Source of the DNA: Tetragonia tetragonoides
Lineage: Eukaryota > Streptophyta > Magnoliopsida > Caryophyllales > Aizoaceae
Reading direction: 5' to 3'
Assembly: GCA_038025085.1 (NCBI GenBank)
Contig: CM076153.1
Location: 22,109,001-22,173,000, forward strand
DNA length: 64,000 bases
The notes under the pieces are model-generated. The model saw only the letters and a program-made list of their open reading frames with translations, searched no databases and was not told the origin of the DNA. The position numbers were made by a program, and so were the translations under genes. Below, in pieces: positions 22,780 through 33,816 of the stretch. How positions within the stretch are numbered: position 1 is the first letter of the stretch; every line of letters begins with the position of its first letter.

Positions 22780-24628
22780 ATTTAATTGTTGCTAGTTTCT
22801 TAAAAGACATACACAATTTAGCCCAACAAGATATAAAATTATCACTAAACATTGATGCTTCCCTTATTGACAACCATTAGTCATCTGACAATATATATAC
22901 AAACTTCAGAGAGGGGTGGAGGTGGGGAAGGAACAAGAAGAATGACAAAACTGTAGCTTGTCATGTCACAAGATTGCCCTCACTGACATGACTAATTATG
23001 TGATTAGTAGTAAGGAATGTATATGTAGATATACAGTAAATAATAATAATGTATGCAGCAATAATTAGTGGCCCTTTTTTTTTTGTTGCTTTTTAATTAT
23101 TTGGTTGTTTGTTGGTTCTGTGAAGAATGTGATATGGTCATTTTTATTCTTTGGCAGAGAAAAAAGATATGAACATTTGAGTATTATTATTATTAACTGG
23201 CCCAACTTTTAATAATAAGTGCAATAGTATCAGAGCATTTAGCACAGTATTATAAGGCAGAAACAGCTGAAAATAGACAACACAAAGATGTTAACAAAAA
23301 CTTCAAGTGGAAAATGACAAAGTTTGAAGGGAAAGTAGTGCAACTGCATGATGGGCAGCTCAAAACTTGAAACTTAAAATCATTTGAAGTCACTGTTCAC
23401 ATACACTTATGACGTCACCTAAAACATGGCCATCTTCATCATTTCCCCTGGGCTTAAATGGTGAAAAAGACAGCCCAGTGTTAAAAGTTGGTCTCTTGCT
23501 TACTAGCTATATGCTTGCTTTGGTCTGATCTTAACCTCTAATGCTCTACAAGGGCCACATTTCTCACTCTTATTGACTACTAGAAACCTCATAAATAAAC
23601 ATTCAAAATAAACCTTCAATATCATGAGCCCCTCAAGAAATTGCCCCAAATCCCTTGTTTTGTTTTAGTTCTTATTACAAGCAATATACTGAAATGAAAC
23701 ATCTCTTTGGCTAAGTGGGAAAGGAATGTCACCCTAGATGTAACATTTTGTACCCTGGGAACAAATTCCTATCTCGATGATTGTAACTTGTAAGGGTAGA
23801 CGTCACTATAAACATGGAGAGTTGAATACGCAACTAATTCTTATTTAAGCCGTTTATTTGCCAAAAATTAAAAATTACAAAAAAAAATATATGTTTGTCA
23901 AAAGAAAATATCATCTCAATCTCATTCTTTTTTTTTTTTTTTTTTTTTAATTTGATCATTTCGATCTCAATTCTCAAATGATTAGAATAAGCCGTGCTTG
24001 TTATTTTCGAAAATCCAAGGTTAGCTAGCACATCTTAAGTGTCAAAAAAACAGATGATCTTTATGATAAGTTGATAACACAAGGTTGTCAATCTAAGATA
24101 ATGTTATAATCATGTGAATATAATCACACACAAAACTCACCGCATATAAATCTTCTAAAGCGTAAACCCCAGCCCTAGGATGCATGTAAATGTTTCAAAC
24201 TCTACTGTAAAACTCTTCAATTCAAATGACTATTAAAAAAAAAAAAAAAACCAACTTCATTATACATTTACATGTTGGCTTGAGCTTCTCATATTGTCAG
24301 TAACTTGCTATGGAGCGGATGGCAAAGGAACTAAGAGCAGTGAAAGCTAATTTCACTAATGTCCAGCAACATGAAAACGTTCTCCCAAACATATCGTCTG
24401 CACCTTTGTTGTTAATTAAATTGAAGAGCAGACACCATATATAGTCTGCACTCTACAGTAATGCAGCCTAATATCAATGAACCTTAAAAACTCCTGATCC
24501 TCATGCATACAATTCGTAATTTAGTACTTAAACAGGTACACTAACTATGGTATACTCTAGTTTCTAGCTACTTTACCTATATGAATTGATTGGCCTGGTT
24601 AGCTAGACACAACTATTGTTGTTTTAGA
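22780..24628. other. Spacer, no gene seen
   Basis: AT-rich, with several A and T homopolymers (for example 23929-23948 and 24235-24250). No motif suggests a gene. Confidence 0.35.
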
Positions 24629-24710
24629 GTACGTTATGTTCCATTGAACTGAATTGAACTAAACTGGACGAGACTGAACCAATTACTGAGTACGTGGGAA
24701 AGAACGCACC
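24629..24710. repeat. Foldback repeat, GAACTGAATTGAACT type, copy 9
   Basis: About 82 bp beginning TACGTTATGTTCCATTGAACTG and ending ACGTGGGAAAGAACGCACC. Degenerate ends of the same family. Confidence 0.5.
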
Positions 24711-24769
24711 ATTAGTTTGCATAACAGAAAAGGCTGTCATCTTTATATTAGAAACATGACAGCTTATAG

Positions 24770-27320
24770 CAGCTAGGGAGATGATTTCACATCAAAGTAT
24801 TTATCACAAAGAAGCTGAAGATCGAATTGAAGATATTATTATCACCACCGCCATTCATTTCCTGCAAGCAACGTTATCTCGAGGGATGAAATGGATAGGG
24901 CGCTGCAGCTGCACTCTCTGAAAGTGATAGTAATTGTTTCACAAGCTTATCAGTATGTACAAAGGTGTGGCAACAAATAGACCTTCCACCAAATTACAGG
25001 CAACAAAAGAAGGCAGCAAATATGAAAGGGACAACTTTCAACCACATTTAGTTGGATATACTAACTGGAGCAAATCTGCACAAAAAAAAAAAGGAAAAAA
25101 AAAATCCTAGAGTTACTCAACATTCTAGCATTTCAGTACACAAAAAACTGACAGCGGTATCCAGGAATTCTCTCATTGTAAATTGCAAGTCCTAGACAAG
25201 TTATCGATTTCTACATCATTTCCCAGATTAAAATGGTACAAAAATGAATATGGTAATTTATTTATCATCACATATAGGAGTAACATTTAAAGCTCAATTG
25301 AAGTCCTAATATATTGGGACAGCTGATTTAACTTACCTGTCTAGCTAGCTCAAGCTTTGCATAAACCAGTGAAATTTTACCTTGCTTTGGGTCGGTAGTT
25401 AAGATGTACATACCCTTATCCCGGACTAGCTAGTAATGACTAGCAGAGAGGCTATTTTCGAAAGACCCACAGAAACACAAAGTGTCATGGAATTGAAAAG
25501 GATAATGTTTTTTCCGTAAATGTTTGTGTGCGTCTTCAATTCAGAAATGTTTGTGTTGGTCTAGGTGCAGGAAAATTAGATATATAATTCCATGATTACA
25601 ACATCAAACTACCATCAACTAGATTAATGACTCCTCCAATAAAAAGGCTTTAGCCAGGAGTCTAACTAGGAGAAATTTCAGTCGACGTATCTATCTCAGA
25701 TTTAACAGCAAAGCAGAATTTAAAATTAAGTTCTACCAGACCCCAAACAGTTACAGATATAAGGATTGAGAAAAATATATTATTCAATCTTCTTTTAGTT
25801 GTAATTCAGCAGAAAAAGCAGGATTGGTAGATTGTAAAACCTGATTTCAAGCAGCAAAGAATTGGCCTTAGGCTCTTCTTTGTCGCGAAAAAGGAAAAGA
25901 AAAAGGACAACAAAGGAATTTCAACTTCTAATTGTATGGCATTTGAAGGAGAAACCTCTAAATCATACGCTTTATTAGACATTACTCATTAGTCATTAGT
26001 ACATATGCATCACAAGACATGAGAAGCACTCATATATAGGTCACAAACTCACAACCGACGTTCACAGTACATTCAAGAGTATGAAGAACAGGTTTCCCCT
26101 GTTTATTAACAACGTCATATTCATGGCCTAAAAACTTCTCCATTTCAGCTCTTGCTACATCCAATTTATGCATCTCCTATAGTTACTTTGAGTAAAGCCT
26201 ATATCCAACATGATAATATGATATAGGGATATTGAAGCACATGTACATAACTAATCTTAAACATAATTAAGCAGTAAAGCCTATGTTACTCTTAAATCAC
26301 TTACCACTCGCACAATCTACTTCGAGAATTTCCAAACTGTTGCAGATTATCAGCCATAGACTAAAGCCTCTAACAACAAGATTCCAAAGAATGAGTCATA
26401 ACATTTATGATCCAGTAACCACCCTCACCCGGCCATGAGCCATGTTGTGATAAACTCAAAGCAATTACGGAGTAAGCCCTATGGCTATCATCCTTCAACC
26501 TAAAAGCACACTTAAAGGGGTAAACGCCAAGATACTTTCATGGCAGTTAATTGTAATCTGTTTTTCCAGACGAGTATGGTTATAATCGATCAATGATATA
26601 GGTAGAAGAAAGCTTGATACTATTTAAGCTTGACAAGAACAGCAGGCGATAGAAATAGGCAGTATGAGACAGGAATTTGTGGAAAATCTCCTAGCTAGTA
26701 TGTATGTACTTATGAACAAAAATTAGTCAGAATGTTTGGGTATGCTATCATGCTTAAGAAGATCATATTTCTGACTACTAAGACTCTAAGAGAGGGTATT
26801 TCATGACGTTGTGCTTATGTTACGCTTGAATCATTTACCTTTATCACTGCGCAATGCCCTTCGAGAATTTCCAAACTTATTGCTCAATTTCAGCCATAGA
26901 CTAAAATCCCTGACAACAAGAATCCAATTCCAAAGAATAACAAATATAATATATCGACACGAAACTAATAGAGAACAATTGTTGTAAGTTCATGGCATCC
27001 ATGTTAACTGAAAATTACAAAACCAAAGCCTTTTTTAGTAGGCTAGTAGACTTTTTTTTTTTTGGTTACATAGGCTAGTAGACTTTTCATGACATATCTT
27101 TGCATGTTCAACAGTACAACAAGAAGTTACACTACTGTCACTCAGATACACTATGAATTTAGAGGAATACCTTCAAATGCTACCTCTGATCCTACGAATC
27201 AGCTTTCCCAAAAATGTACATACTTGTCAGATTGTCAGTCATCCCACCAGTGACGACTTTGCGAGATGTATGTGCAAGTTGAAAATGGACATGTCAGATG
27301 TCACTCATGCATGTAAAACA
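24770..27320 (-). other. Possible spliced minus-strand locus with a duplicated exon-like segment
   Basis: Several short segments have good splice borders on the minus strand. One ends before GTAAGTT at about 25342. One starts after CTTGCAG at about 24861. Two related segments at about 26306-26372 and 26838-26910 each follow TTGTTGT(T/C)AG and precede GTAAGTG or GTAAATG. A short open stretch reads KLDVARAEMEKFLGHEYDVV (about 26110-26168). The frames do not join into a convincing protein, so this could be a long non-coding RNA, a pseudogene or chance. Confidence 0.25.
27056..27070 (-). mobile_element. Tail-only retroposed insertion
   Basis: A 15-bp T-run plus GGTTACA, bordered by a 17-bp perfect direct repeat (TAGGCTAGTAGACTTTT at about 27039-27055 and 27071-27087). 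Same pattern as 13015-13041. Confidence 0.5.
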
Positions 27321-27409
27321 TGTTAATTTGCCATGATACTGAAGAGCACCTGAAGCTGTTTAGTGAGCAATTGCCATAAACGTATAAGCATATAGTATAT
27401 GGTTGCAAA

Positions 27410-27591
27410 TAGACATGGCAAACCGGTCGGGCGGTTTGGGTCCTTTCAGGTGGGATTAAAATTTTGTTATGTTCAGTTTCGGGTTATCCAACGGGTTTGA
27501 GAAATATTGTCTCACAACTTTCAGTTTGGTTTGGCTCGGATCATTTCGAATTCAAGCATTTTTCGGATCGAGGCAGTTTTTGCCAGCTCTA
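27410..27591. mobile_element. hAT-type MITE
   Basis: 182 bp with ends TAGACATGGCAAA and TTTTGCCAGCTCTA and a perfect 8-bp TSD, GTTGCAAA (27402-27409 and 27592-27599). Similar TAGAG(T/G)TGGCAAAA ends occur near 34629 and 53792. Confidence 0.9.
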
Positions 27592-27599
27592 GTTGCAAA

Positions 27600-28442
27600 A
27601 ATCAAATCATGAGATTATTTCGCACACCTCAAAATATACATGTTGCTTAAACAATTTGTTCCAGTGAAACTATTATCGGCCATAGGCCCATAGCCCCATA
27701 GGTAACAATGTTATGGACATCTCAGATCGAGTATAAAATTGCTTCATTGTCATAATCGAATTAGAATGATGTTCAGGCGGTGTTTTCTCTTTCTTTTCGA
27801 TTTCACTTTCTCTCCGAGTTGTTGGTCCAGTGGGCCGAACTTCACATTTTATATGGACCAAGAAGGAGTCGGGACGAATCGGCACAGACTAGCTAGTTAC
27901 GGTGCGTATTACCTATGGCCTGGCACGGTTCGGGCCCAGTAACGGAATGGGAGCTTATAATTATGACTTTTTATCATTTATTATAATCTTGTAGTAATTT
28001 ATAATATTTTATGAAATTAATTATATAGGATCCGTTTAGGGTGATTGCGAGTTGTAAGTTTTTGGTTTTTAAAATTTTTTTTTTATCTTTTTATAGAAAA
28101 TTTTATTTGGAGTTGAAATTTTTTCCATTTATAATTGTGTACTTTATTTTCAAAATTGGCAGCTACAAGTTCGAAACCATAAATTCAAAATCTGGCTTTT
28201 AGTTTTCAAAAAAACTAAAAACTCACAACTCAAAAACCACTCCGAATGGGAATATATTATTGTTAGAAAGTATGATTTCATTCCAAAGGTTAAACCAAAC
28301 ACCAAGTAAGAGGATCAAATATAAGTGATTCCATTTCAAAGTTGAACCAAACAGTTTACAAAAGTAACCCTTTCAATTACAATTCTACTTTTTAATTCCA
28401 TTCCATTTCATTTCCATGTGTTGAACCAAACAACCCATAACT
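27600..28442. other. Spacer, no gene seen
   Basis: AT-rich, with stretches such as TTGAACCAAACA and CATTCCATTTC that suggest old TIR-element remnants. No gene was recognised. Confidence 0.35.
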
Positions 28443-28447
28443 TCTTG

Positions 28448-28991
28448 TGTTGGGTCTTAAAATACCCTCGGTGGATCCCACAATGCCACGTCACCGAAAG
28501 ATCAACTAGTCAACCAACGAATGAGAAGGTGACACATGGCGATCAACACTAGAAGATTGATATCAAGTCAATAATTTGACTAGCCAATGGGATTATGACA
28601 CGTGGGCACGTTAGCATGACTAATCTGGCCAGTCTGGCCCAAAGATACTGTAAATGGCAGGCCCATTTACTAAGACGCTAAAGATTTCCGCCTGACGTAT
28701 GACAGGGTAAAAATTACGTACCTTGCCACCGATGTCCTATAAATATGCGGTCACTGTTCATTTCAGGTAACGATGAATTTCTCTCTCTAGCACTACTTCC
28801 AAGATATTCTCTCTGGGCTTCCTTTCTCTTCCTGCAAATATCTGACTTGACCGTTGGAGGGGCCCCCTCTCGGGAAACCCCCCGGGGCAGTCAAGTTTTC
28901 TCTTTTGCAAGTCGCCCGTTTAGACCTTCGATTAGGAGCTCCCTCACTTCGACACACTTTTAGTCGACCCTTCAAAAAGAACCCCGAAACA
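28448..28991 (+). repeat. 5' LTR of the array-filled element
   Basis: 544 bp, TGTTGGGTCTTAAAATACC...CCCCGAAACA. A TATA-like CCTATAAATATGCGG lies at about 28736-28750, so transcription probably starts shortly after. Confidence 0.92.
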
Positions 28992-29839
28992 TTGGCGTCG
29001 TCTGTGGGGAGCCCTTTGTTGAATGGTCTACTCCACAAGATCCAGAGATTACATACTTTTGTCATTTTACCTCTCAGCCTACGGGCTCATCTAGTGATCC
29101 AGAGACTACTAGACATTTTTTACCTCTCAGCCTAATGGCTCATCTAGTGATCCGCCACAAACGGGTTCACCCTCAAACGTGTTGGTATCACTCATTTGTC
29201 TTACTGGGGTTTAATTATCATCGGAGAATGGGTCCTACCAGTGATCGGTCGACATACAAGTTAATCTCCTACATATGTTTGCCACATTGACTAGCCCAAA
29301 TTTAAGGGGCTTACATATCCCCAAGTACTCGACTCAAAGTACAACGTTTGTGGTCATCCATTTTTGCCAAAGGTCAGGGTCGGCCTATTCATAGGCCTCC
29401 AAAGGTCAGGGTCGATCTGTTCATAGGCCTCCCTAAGAGAAGGCTTCAAAGAAGGAAGAAAAGAGTTCAAGATCGACCATTTATGATCTCACAATCATGA
29501 TCATCCATTTTGTCACAGCCAAGATCGCTCAAGGGGCTCCAATCGCCCGTTTCTGGGTCGTCCATTCCATGGATGCCTATTTTTATAATTTTGTCCCATC
29601 ATACTTGGTCTTCTATAAGGGAAATGTCTAGCCCCCTCGTGGTCGCCTATTTCAACATTCTTATGGTGCACAAGGCAAGAGGCTGCCCCCGTGCACCTTG
29701 GCACCATCATACTTGGTCCTCTACAAGGTGCTTGTCTAGCCTCTCGTGGTCGCCCATTTCAACATTCTTATGGTCGCCCAAGGCAAGGGGCTCACCCCAT
29801 GCATCTAGGCACCATCTTACTTGGTCTACCTCCAAGGGC

Positions 29840-30360
29840 TTATTTAGCCCTAGAGGTCGCCCATTTCACTCAAGAAACAACTCGCCATCATAGGGGCTTC
29901 ATCCCCGTACAGTTGGCTAGTACTTGGGCTCTCCCAAGGGCTTATTTAGCCCTAGGGGTCGCCCATTTCACTCAAAAATGACTCGCCATCATAAGGGTTT
30001 CATCCCCATACAGTTGGCCAGTATTTGGGCTCTTCTAGGGGCTTATTTAGCCCTAGGGGTCGCCCATTTCACTCAAAATCGACTCGCCATCATAGGGCTT
30101 CATTCCCATACAGTTGGCTAGTACTTGGGCTCTCCCAAGGGCTTATTTAGCCCTAGAGGTCGCCCATTTCACTAAAAAATGACTCGTCATCATAGGGGCT
30201 TCATCCCCATATAGTTGGCTAGTACTTGGGCTCTCCCAAGGGCTTATTTAGCCCTAGAGGTCGCCCATTTCACTAAAAAATGACTCGCCATCATAGGGGC
30301 TTCATCCCCACACAGTTGGCTAGTACTTGGGCTCATGATGAGGCTTATTTAGGCCCTAGA
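29840..30360 (+). repeat. Tandem array A, about 101-bp period
   Basis: CTTCATCCCCATACAGTTGG-type blocks start at 29897, 29998, 30098, 30199 and 30300. Each unit also contains GCTTATTTAGCCCTAG and GGTCGCCCATTTCAC. Five copies, highly similar. Confidence 0.9.
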
Positions 30361-30404
30361 AGGACTCGCCATTTCTAGGCCAAAAAGACTCGCCCCGGCT
30401 CAAT

Positions 30405-30900
30405 AGCTTCCAAGGGGAGTTGTCTTCAAGATTAAGCACTCGCCCATTCCAGGCCAAGAGGACTCACCCATTCTCAATAGCTTCCAGGGGGTTCCTCCAA
30501 GTTAAGCACTCGACATTTCCAGACGAAGAGGACTCGTCCATGCTCAACACCTTCCAGGGGGGTTCCTCCAAGTTAAGCACTCACCCATTCCAGGCCAAGA
30601 GGACTCGCCCATGCTTAATATCTTTCAGGAGGGTTCCTCCAAGTTAACCACTCGACATTTCCAGACCAGGAGGACTCGCCCATGCTCAACAACTTCCAGG
30701 GGGGTTCCTCCAAGTTAAGCACTAACCCATTCCAAACCAAGAGGACTCGCCCATGCTCCATAGCTTCCAAGGGAGTTCTTCCAAGTTAAGCACTCGCCCA
30801 TTCAAGGCCAAGAGGTCTCGCCCATGCTCAATAGCTTCCAGGGGGCTTCCTCCAAGTTAAGCACTCGACATTTCCAGACCAAGAGGACTCGTCCAATCCA
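30405..30900 (+). repeat. Tandem array B, about 71-bp period
   Basis: CTTCCAGGGGG blocks start at about 30481, 30551, 30622, 30693, 30764 and 30835. Each is followed by TTCCTCCAAGTTAAGCACTC and AAGAGGACTCGCCCATGCTC. About seven copies. Confidence 0.9.
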
Positions 30901-31099
30901 GGCTAGAAGGACTCACCCAAAGCCTCGAGCCATGATGGGAAGGCTCCCAGATGTTTGTTTGGTCTATTGACTCGCCCATGTACCTCAAGCCTCGGGCCAT
31001 GATGGGAAGGCTCCCAGATGTCTGTTTGGCCCGTTGACTCGTCCATGGACCTCATCTTAGACACGCCCTTCATAGCTCCGTGTTGTGATTAAAGCTGTG

Positions 31100-32975
31100 C
31101 GGTATTTTTGATATATCTACTTCGTTAGACCTCGTATCAAGGTGATTCAAAAGATAGTGGAAACCTTACAACGAGGGGTACGACTTTCATGTTTTGGCCA
31201 TCTTCATAATTCAAACCGAAAGCGGTTGAATTGAGGTATGAAGGTGCGAAAGTGCACTTGTGCTCGCCCAAGTCACCGTGGCACTCGACTCGTCCAAATG
31301 GCGTGGCCTTGGCTCTCCCATACTGTGGTGCTCGTACTCACCAGTGCTCAAGCGTGCCTCAGGGTGGTCTAACGCAGTTGTACTCCCCCAAGGCTGGCTG
31401 CTATGCTCGCCCAAAGCTCATTACTTTGACTCGCCCTTCGTGTCTCCGTGGGGTTGTTACAGTCGTTCGGTATTCTGGCCATGTCTCCCTCGTTAGACAT
31501 CATATCGAGGTGATTGAAAGACCTTTAAAAACATTGCAACGAGGGCTACAACTTTTATGTTTTGACCGTCTTCAAAATACGAACTTAAAGCGATCGAATT
31601 GAAGTATGAAGGTGCAGGAATGCATTTGTACTCGCCCACTTCTCCTCATGTATACTCGCCTATGTGCACATCGCTCATGATGAGGCTCGCTAACGTGCTC
31701 GCCCAATGCACGTCCTTATGCTCGCCCAATGCATATCATTATGCTCGTCTTTTGCTCGACAGTCTTTTTGCTCGACATTGTGCTCGCCCAAAGCACGCCA
31801 TTTTGACTCGCCCAAGGCTCGTCATTAGAGCTCACCCAACACCGAGCCAACATCAACAACGACGTAGTTTGTGTTTGCTCAACATAGCAGCTACGCTCGC
31901 CCATACCGTGGTGCTCGCACTCGCCGGTGCTCCAGCATGCCTCAAGGTGGTCTAAAACAGATGTGCTCGCCCAAGACTAGCTGCTAGGCTCGCCCAAAGC
32001 TCATCATTTAGACTCGCCCATCATGGCTCCGTGATGTGGTTACGTCTGTTCAGTACTCTGGCCATAACTCCTTCGTCAGACCTCGTATCAAGGTTATTAA
32101 AAAACCAGTGGAAACCATACAATGAGGCCTACGAATTTCATGTTTTGTCTATCTTCAGAATCCAAGAATAAAGCGGTCTAATTGAGGTATGAAGGTGCGA
32201 TAGTGCACTTGTGCTCGCCCAAATCGCCATGGCACTCGGCTCGCCCAAATGGCATGGCCTTGGCTCGCCCATAACGTGGGACTTGTGTTCGCCAATGCCC
32301 CAGCACGCCTCAGGGTGGCGAAGCGCAATTGTGTTCGCCCAAGGCTGGTTGCTAGACTCGCCCAAAGCTCATCATTTAGACTCACCCAAAGCTCATCATT
32401 TAGACTCGCCCATCATGGCTCCGTGATGTGGTTACGTCTATTCAGTATTCGGGCCATATCTCCTTCGTCAGACCTCGTATCAAGGTGATTCGAAAGCCAG
32501 TGAAAACCTTACAACAAGGGCTACGACTTTTTTGTTTTGGCCATCTTCAGAATCCAAAGAGAAAGCGGTCTAATTGAGGTATGAAGGTGCGAAAGTGCAG
32601 TTGTGCTCGCCCAAATCTCCTTGGCACTCGACTCGCCCAAATGGCAAGGCCTTGACTCGCCCATACTGTGGGACTTGTACTCGCAAACGCCCCAGCACGC
32701 TTCAGGGTGGACAAATGCAATTGTGCTCGCCCAAAGCGCACTACTTTGACTCGCCCTTCATGGCTCCGTGTTGTGGTTACATCTGTGCGGTATTTTGGCC
32801 GTATCTCCTTCGTTGGACCTCGTATCGAGGTGATTCAAAAACCAGTGGAAACCTTACAACGAGGGCTATAACTTTCATATTTTTAAATCTTCAGAATCCA
32901 AGATTAAAGCAGTCGAATTGAGGTATGAAGGTGCGGAAATGCATTTCTACTCGCCCAACTCTCAAAATTTATACT
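31100..32975 (+). repeat. Long-unit repeats C (about 345-590 bp spacing)
   Basis: AGGTATGAAGGTGC recurs at about 31233, 31600, 32186, 32576 and 32921. Each is preceded by CTCGTATC(A/G)AGGTGATT and a CTTTCATGTTTTG-like block. Between them CTCGCCCA occurs many times. ORFs of 115-123 codons reflect the repeats and show no domain. Confidence 0.85.
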
Positions 32976-33265
32976 CGCTCGGCCTTATGTCTTTGAAGAT
33001 GGGCTACCAAGGGTTTCTATAGTCCTCTCACTCGCCTACAAGTCGAGTCGTATGCTTACCCAAGGGACGATATTTCTACTCGCCCGGCCATGGGTCTTTG
33101 AAGATAAGCTACCAAGGGCATGTATAGCCCTCATACTCGCCTACAAGTCGAGTCATCTGTTCGCTCGACAGACAACCATAGTATGAAGTGCTTGCATTCT
33201 GCATTTTTTAAAATTCAAATCATGTCAACTTCACGGCCTTCACTTGACATAATTCGAGGGCTAAA

Positions 33266-33811
33266 TGTTGGGTCTTAAAATACCCTCGGTGGGTCCCACA
33301 ACGCCACGTCACCGAAAGATCAGCAAATCAACCAACGAATGAGAAGGTGACACGTGGCGATCAACACTAGAAGATTGATATCAAGTCAATAGATTGACTA
33401 GCCAGTGGGATTATCACACGTGGACACGTCAGCATGACTGATCTGGCCAGTCTGGCCCAAAGATACTGTAAATGGCAAGTCCATTTACCGAGACGCGGAA
33501 GATTTCCGCCTGACATCTAATAAGGTACGAAATTACGTACCCTGCCACCAATGTCCTATAAATATGCGGTCACTGTTCATTTCAGGTAACAATGAATTTC
33601 TCTCTCTAGCACTACTTCCAAGATATTCTTTCTGGACTTCCTCTCTCTTCCTGCAAATATCTGACTTGACCGCTGGAGGGGCTCCCTCCAGGGAAAGCCC
33701 CCGGGGCAATCACATTTTCTCATTTGCAGGTCGTCCGTTTAGACCTTCGATTCAGGAGCTCCCTCACTTCGGCACACTTTTAGTCGACCCCTCAAAAAGA
33801 ACTCCGAAACA
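33266..33811 (+). repeat. 3' LTR of the array-filled element
   Basis: 546 bp, a close copy of 28448-28991 with scattered substitutions. Confidence 0.92.
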
Positions 33812-33816
33812 TCTTG

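Larger units (their letters stand above)
28448..33811 (+). mobile_element. Non-autonomous LTR retrotransposon with array-filled interior (LARD-like)
   Basis: LTRs are 28448-28991 and 33266-33811, with a 5-bp TSD TCTTG (28443-28447 and 33812-33816). A primer-binding-like TTGGCGTCGTCTGTGGGGA follows the left LTR, and a purine-rich CGAGGGCTAAA precedes the right LTR, fixing the plus orientation. The 4.27-kb interior has no gag, protease, RT or integrase motif in any frame. It is made largely of tandem and dispersed repeats sharing CTCGCCCA. The PBS type is common in plant Ty3/gypsy lineages, so a gypsy helper is likely (inference). Confidence 0.93.

Noticed and set aside
31231..32921. Several overlapping ORFs of 75-123 codons in the array-filled element
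   Set aside because: They follow the repeat units, occur in several frames and both strands, and show no domain.
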